Below, in pieces: positions 7,516-10,015 of a stretch of DNA of 10,015 nucleotides. The DNA comes from an uncultured Succinatimonas sp. (GTDB taxonomy: Bacteria > Pseudomonadota > Gammaproteobacteria > Enterobacterales > Succinivibrionaceae): assembly GCA_900548485.1 (NCBI GenBank), contig URKL01000047.1, forward strand, positions 1 through 10,015. Direction: 5' to 3'. A model generated the notes under the pieces. The model saw only the letters and a list, made by a program, of their open reading frames with translations, made no database searches and was not told the origin of the DNA. How positions within the stretch are numbered: position 1 is the first letter of the stretch; every line of letters starts with the position of its first letter. The translations under genes were made by a program, and so were the position numbers.

Positions 7516-9000
7516 ATGGGCATCAATTACTTTAATACTTTAAATTTACGTCAAAAATTAGCTCAATTAGGTTGTTGTGAGCTTATGGCTCGTAGTGAGT
7601 TTGCTGATGGTTGCAATTTCTTAAAGGGCAAGAAGGTTGTTATTGTTGGCTGTGGCGCTCAGGGCTTAAATCAGGGTTTAAATTTACGTGATTCTGGTTT
7701 AGATGTTAGCTATGCTTTACGTGATGCCGCTATTGCTGAGAAGCGTGCTTCCTTTAAACGTGCTACGGAAAATGGCTTTAATGTTGGTAATTATGAGCAG
7801 TTAATTCCTACTGCTGACTTAGTTATCAATTTAACTCCGGATAAGCAGCACGAAAACGTAATCAATTCAATTCAGCCTTTAATGAAAGCTGGTGCCTGCA
7901 TTGGTTATTCTCATGGTTTCAATGTTGTTGAGTTAGGTATGCAGATCCGTAAGGACTTAACCGTTGTTATGGTTGCTCCTAAGGCTCCTGGTACTGAGGT
8001 TCGTGAGGAGTATCGTCGTGGCTTTGGTACCCCGACTTTATTAGCTGTTCATCCTGAGAACGATCCTAATGGCGAAGGCTGGGCTTTTGCAAAAGCTTGG
8101 GCTGCAGGTTTAGGTGGTGATCGTGCTGGTTGCTTACGTTCTTCCTTCGTAGCTGAAGTTAAGTCTGACCTCATGGGCGAGCAGACCATTCTTTGCGGTG
8201 TTTTACAGGCCGCTACTGTATTATGTTATGACCACGCTGTAGCTTTAGGTTTAGATAAGGCTTATGCTTGCAAACTTTTACAATACGGTTGGGAAACTGT
8301 TTGTGAAGCCTTAAAGCAGGGTGGTATCACCAATATGATGGATCGCTTATCTAATCCTGCTAAGGTTAAGGCTTTCTATTTAGCAGAAGAGCTCAAGACC
8401 TTAATGAAGGATCTTTACTTAAAGCATATGGATGACATCGAAAGTGGTGAATTCTCTCGTGTTATGATGGAAGACTGGGCTAATGGTGATGTTAACCTCC
8501 ACACTTGGCGTGAAAACTTTGCTAAGTGTGCCTTTGAGAATGCTCCTACTTGCGACTGCAAGATCTCTGAGCAAGAGTACTTCGATAAGGGCATTTTAAT
8601 GGTTGCTTTTGCTAAGGCTGGTATTGAGTTAGCTTTTGAGACCATGACTAAATCTGGTATTTATCCTGAGTCTGCTTACTATGAGTCTTTACATGAGTTA
8701 CCTTTAATTGCCAATACTATTGCTCGTCGTCGTTTATACGAGATGAACGTAGTTATTTCTGATACTGCTGAATATGGTAACTACTTATTTGCTAATGCCG
8801 CAATTCCTCTCTTAAAGGACTTTATGGCAAAGACCTCTTTAGATGTCTTTGGTAATGGCTTAGATGGTGATAACTGCGTTGATAACGTTGAACTCATTCG
8901 TGTTAATGATTGCATCCGTAATCATCCGATTGAGGTTGTAGGCCGCAAGCTTCGTGCTTACATGTCTGATATGAAGGAAATCACTGTAGGTAATAACTAA
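7516..9000 (+). CDS. ilvC: Ketol-acid reductoisomerase, class II
   Basis: The enzyme converts acetolactate and acetohydroxybutyrate to dihydroxy acids in isoleucine and valine synthesis, using NADPH and Mg. At 494 residues it is the long class II form (E. coli 491). The Rossmann motif is [10 protein letters not shown] at 41-50. Likely active-site residues by alignment are His133, Lys156, Asp218, Glu222, Glu390, Glu394 and Ser415. Arg69, Arg77 and Ser79 of the NADPH phosphate loop are kept, while the E. coli Lys69 is Asp70 here. I chose the ATG at 7516 because [13 protein letters not shown] matches E. coli [12 protein letters not shown]; an AGGG at 7502-7505 lies 10 bases upstream. A TTG at 7492 would add eight residues without homology support. 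Codon use is strongly biased (CGT for Arg, GGT for Gly, TTA for Leu), as in a highly expressed gene. Confidence 0.98.
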   Translation: MGINYFNTLNLRQKLAQLGCCELMARSEFADGCNFLKGKKVVIVGCGAQGLNQGLNLRDSGLDVSYALRDAAIAEKRASFKRATENGFNVGNYEQLIPTADLVINLTPDKQHENVINSIQPLMKAGACIGYSHGFNVVELGMQIRKDLTVVMVAPKAPGTEVREEYRRGFGTPTLLAVHPENDPNGEGWAFAKAWAAGLGGDRAGCLRSSFVAEVKSDLMGEQTILCGVLQAATVLCYDHAVALGLDKAYACKLLQYGWETVCEALKQGGITNMMDRLSNPAKVKAFYLAEELKTLMKDLYLKHMDDIESGEFSRVMMEDWANGDVNLHTWRENFAKCAFENAPTCDCKISEQEYFDKGILMVAFAKAGIELAFETMTKSGIYPESAYYESLHELPLIANTIARRRLYEMNVVISDTAEYGNYLFANAAIPLLKDFMAKTSLDVFGNGLDGDNCVDNVELIRVNDCIRNHPIEVVGRKLRAYMSDMKEITVGNN

Positions 9001-9022
9001 TTTTTAATTATTAGTTTTATAT

Positions 9023-9054
9023 AAAAAATGGCGGGTGATACCGCCATTTTTTTT
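9023..9054 (+). terminator. Rho-independent terminator of ilvC (bidirectional in form)
   Basis: The stem AAAAAATGGCGG (9023-9034) pairs with CCGCCATTTTTT (9041-9052) around the loop GTGATA, and eight T run from 9047 to 9054. It begins 23 bases after the ilvC stop. On the minus strand it also ends in a T run, so it could stop any leftward rep transcript that passes the weaker hairpin at 9194-9213. Confidence 0.93.
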
Positions 9055-9130
9055 AGATTTAGCAAATTTTAGTGCCTTTTAAAAAATGGACTAATGCAGA
9101 AATCGCAATTTTTGGTGGATAAATTGGAAT

Positions 9131-9168
9131 CTTGACAGATACCATCAAGGCTCTATCTGTTACAGAGC
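9131..9168. repeat. Two abutting 19-base inverted repeats in the ilvC-rep spacer
   Basis: CTTGA-N9-TCAAG (9131-9149) is followed without a gap by GCTCT-N9-AGAGC (9150-9168). The two nine-base loops carry CAGAT and ATCTG, which are complementary, so the hairpins could join by their loops or refold into one hairpin (ACAGATA 9135-9141 with TATCTGT 9154-9160). The rest of the spacer (9055-9219) has no credible gene. Function is unknown, and short repeats like these can arise by chance. Confidence 0.4.
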
Positions 9169-9193
9169 TAGATAAGTAGCTTGCAGTATAAAT

Positions 9194-9213
9194 CCCCTTG
9201 CTTTAGCAAGGGG
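9194..9213 (-). terminator. Hairpin downstream of rep, possible terminator
   Basis: A perfect 8-base-pair stem, CCCCTTGC (9194-9201) with GCAAGGGG (9206-9213), closes the four-base loop TTTA. On the minus strand it begins 6 bases after the rep stop codon but is followed by ATTTATAC, a poor T tract. On the plus strand it has no T tract. It may be a weak terminator or a transcript-end stabiliser. Confidence 0.5.
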
Positions 9214-9219
9214 CAGAAA

Positions 9220-10015
9220 TCAAGAAAATGCTTTGAGAAGATCTTCTAAGGCTGTATCTATGGAGCTAAATTTTTGAGCCTCTTGAGCTTTACTTATTGT
9301 ATTGCTTCTATCTATAAGTTCTTCGGGAAGTTCTTCTAAAAAGCGACTAGGTCCTTGATGTTTAATATCTTCTAAGATATTTTTATTATGACGTTTTTTG
9401 CAATAGGTAATAATGAGATCTTCTCGAGCTCGAGTTAGACCTACATAGGCTAAACGTCGTTCTTCTTCAATACCGTAGGGCAAATCAAAGCTTGATTTAT
9501 GCGGTAAAATACCTTCTTCCATACCGACTAAGATCACCATTAAAAATTCTAAGCCTTTAGCTGCATGGAGGGTCATAAGCTGTACAGCATCGTTATTTGA
9601 GGTATCATCTTGACGATCGAGCATTTCTCGTAAACCCAATCTATCAATAGCCTCAATAAAACTTAATCCCTCCTCATTCCGTTTGCCTACTATGAGTCTT
9701 TGTACCCATGAAAGTAGCTGTTTGACATTTTTTATTTTGGCTTCAATAGCGGCACGACTTTCGGAATTACAGCGAAGATAATTTTCATATTGAAGTTCTT
9801 CAAGAATATGTTCTGTAAGCCATAAGCCTTTATCGACATTTATTTTTGATTGTAGACGTATAAATACTCGCATAAAGTCTCCTAGGGCGCTTTGTTGTCT
9901 AGGCTGAAGGTCGCGAGTAACTGCAGGATTTAATGCACTATGAAAGATGGATTTTCCAGTAAGTTTGGCCGCCTTAGTTAAGGTAGCAATAGTAACCTCA
10001 CCTATACCTCGTCTT
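9220..10015 (-). CDS. rep: ATP-dependent DNA helicase Rep, C-terminal part (partial)
   Basis: The last 264 codons of a superfamily 1A (UvrD/Rep) helicase; the frame stays open to the right edge, so the N-terminal ATPase motifs lie outside. Rep moves 3' to 5' on single-stranded DNA and clears proteins ahead of replication forks. Motif V (QLMTLHAAKGLEF) and motif VI (EEERRLAYVGLTRARE) of domain 2A are intact, and the 2B-domain sequence before them resembles E. coli Rep (KNVKQLLSWVQ against KNVNQLFSWMT; LRDMMER-like LREMLDR). This favours Rep over UvrD. After PSRFLEELPEE the tail is about 30 residues, shorter than in E. coli Rep. An ATG at 9871-9873 is internal, since the homology continues upstream of it. 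The gene is convergent with ilvC. Confidence 0.9.
   Translation of the reverse strand, partial: RRGIGEVTIATLTKAAKLTGKSIFHSALNPAVTRDLQPRQQSALGDFMRVFIRLQSKINVDKGLWLTEHILEELQYENYLRCNSESRAAIEAKIKNVKQLLSWVQRLIVGKRNEEGLSFIEAIDRLGLREMLDRQDDTSNNDAVQLMTLHAAKGLEFLMVILVGMEEGILPHKSSFDLPYGIEEERRLAYVGLTRAREDLIITYCKKRHNKNILEDIKHQGPSRFLEELPEELIDRSNTISKAQEAQKFSSIDTALEDLLKAFS

Noticed and set aside
9094..9135. 13-codon frame (MQKSQFLVDKLES) in the ilvC-rep spacer
   Set aside because: No ribosome binding site, no similarity, and a length expected by chance.
9871..9873. ATG as the true start of a short helicase-like gene
   Set aside because: The frame stays open to the window edge and the upstream 47 residues also resemble Rep, so this is an internal methionine of a longer gene.
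1..10015. CRISPR array, insertion sequence, integron, phage or defence island
   Set aside because: No regularly spaced repeats, transposase or integrase, terminal inverted repeats, or target-site duplications are visible; nearly all bases belong to housekeeping genes.

Overview
The window looks like chromosomal housekeeping DNA from an AT-rich gammaproteobacterium. The evidence is protein resemblance. There is a long, class II ketol-acid reductoisomerase (IlvC) divergent from an IlvY-type LysR regulator, an E. coli-like DNA polymerase III alpha subunit, an E. coli-length glucose-6-phosphate isomerase, and a Rep-type helicase. The ilvY-ilvC-rep neighbourhood is also found in E. coli. The low GC, with TTA as the dominant leucine codon even in ilvC, points away from Enterobacteriaceae themselves. 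Succinivibrionaceae or a Pasteurellales-like lineage would fit, but this placement is inference.

Left end (1-811): the 3' end of an unrecognised membrane-anchored protein runs directly into an Sfp-type 4'-phosphopantetheinyl transferase through an ATGA start/stop overlap. This pair reads rightwards and collides tail to tail with dnaE, sharing 44 bases. Middle (768-6283): dnaE and pgi both read leftwards but form separate transcription units. pgi ends at a strong hairpin terminator (about 4567-4618), and dnaE has its own promoter just beyond it. Right half (6407-9054): ilvY reads leftwards and ilvC rightwards. Their shared control region holds a perfect LysR-type inverted repeat, a degenerate second copy and overlapping divergent promoters. 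ilvC ends in a strong bidirectional terminator. Right end (9055-10015): a short spacer with several small inverted repeats precedes the 3' part of rep, which reads leftwards and runs off the window.

Functionally the genes cover carrier-protein activation (PPTase), chromosome replication (dnaE, rep), sugar-phosphate interconversion (pgi) and branched-chain amino acid synthesis (ilvC under IlvY). I see no rRNA, tRNA, CRISPR array, insertion sequence, phage gene or defence-type cluster, and no convincing new multi-gene system. The points most worth a second look are the altered metal-site residues and OB-region insertion of DnaE, the DnaE/PPTase 3' overlap, the compact ilvY/ilvC control region, the inverted orientation of rep relative to ilvC, and the paired hairpins with complementary loops between ilvC and rep.
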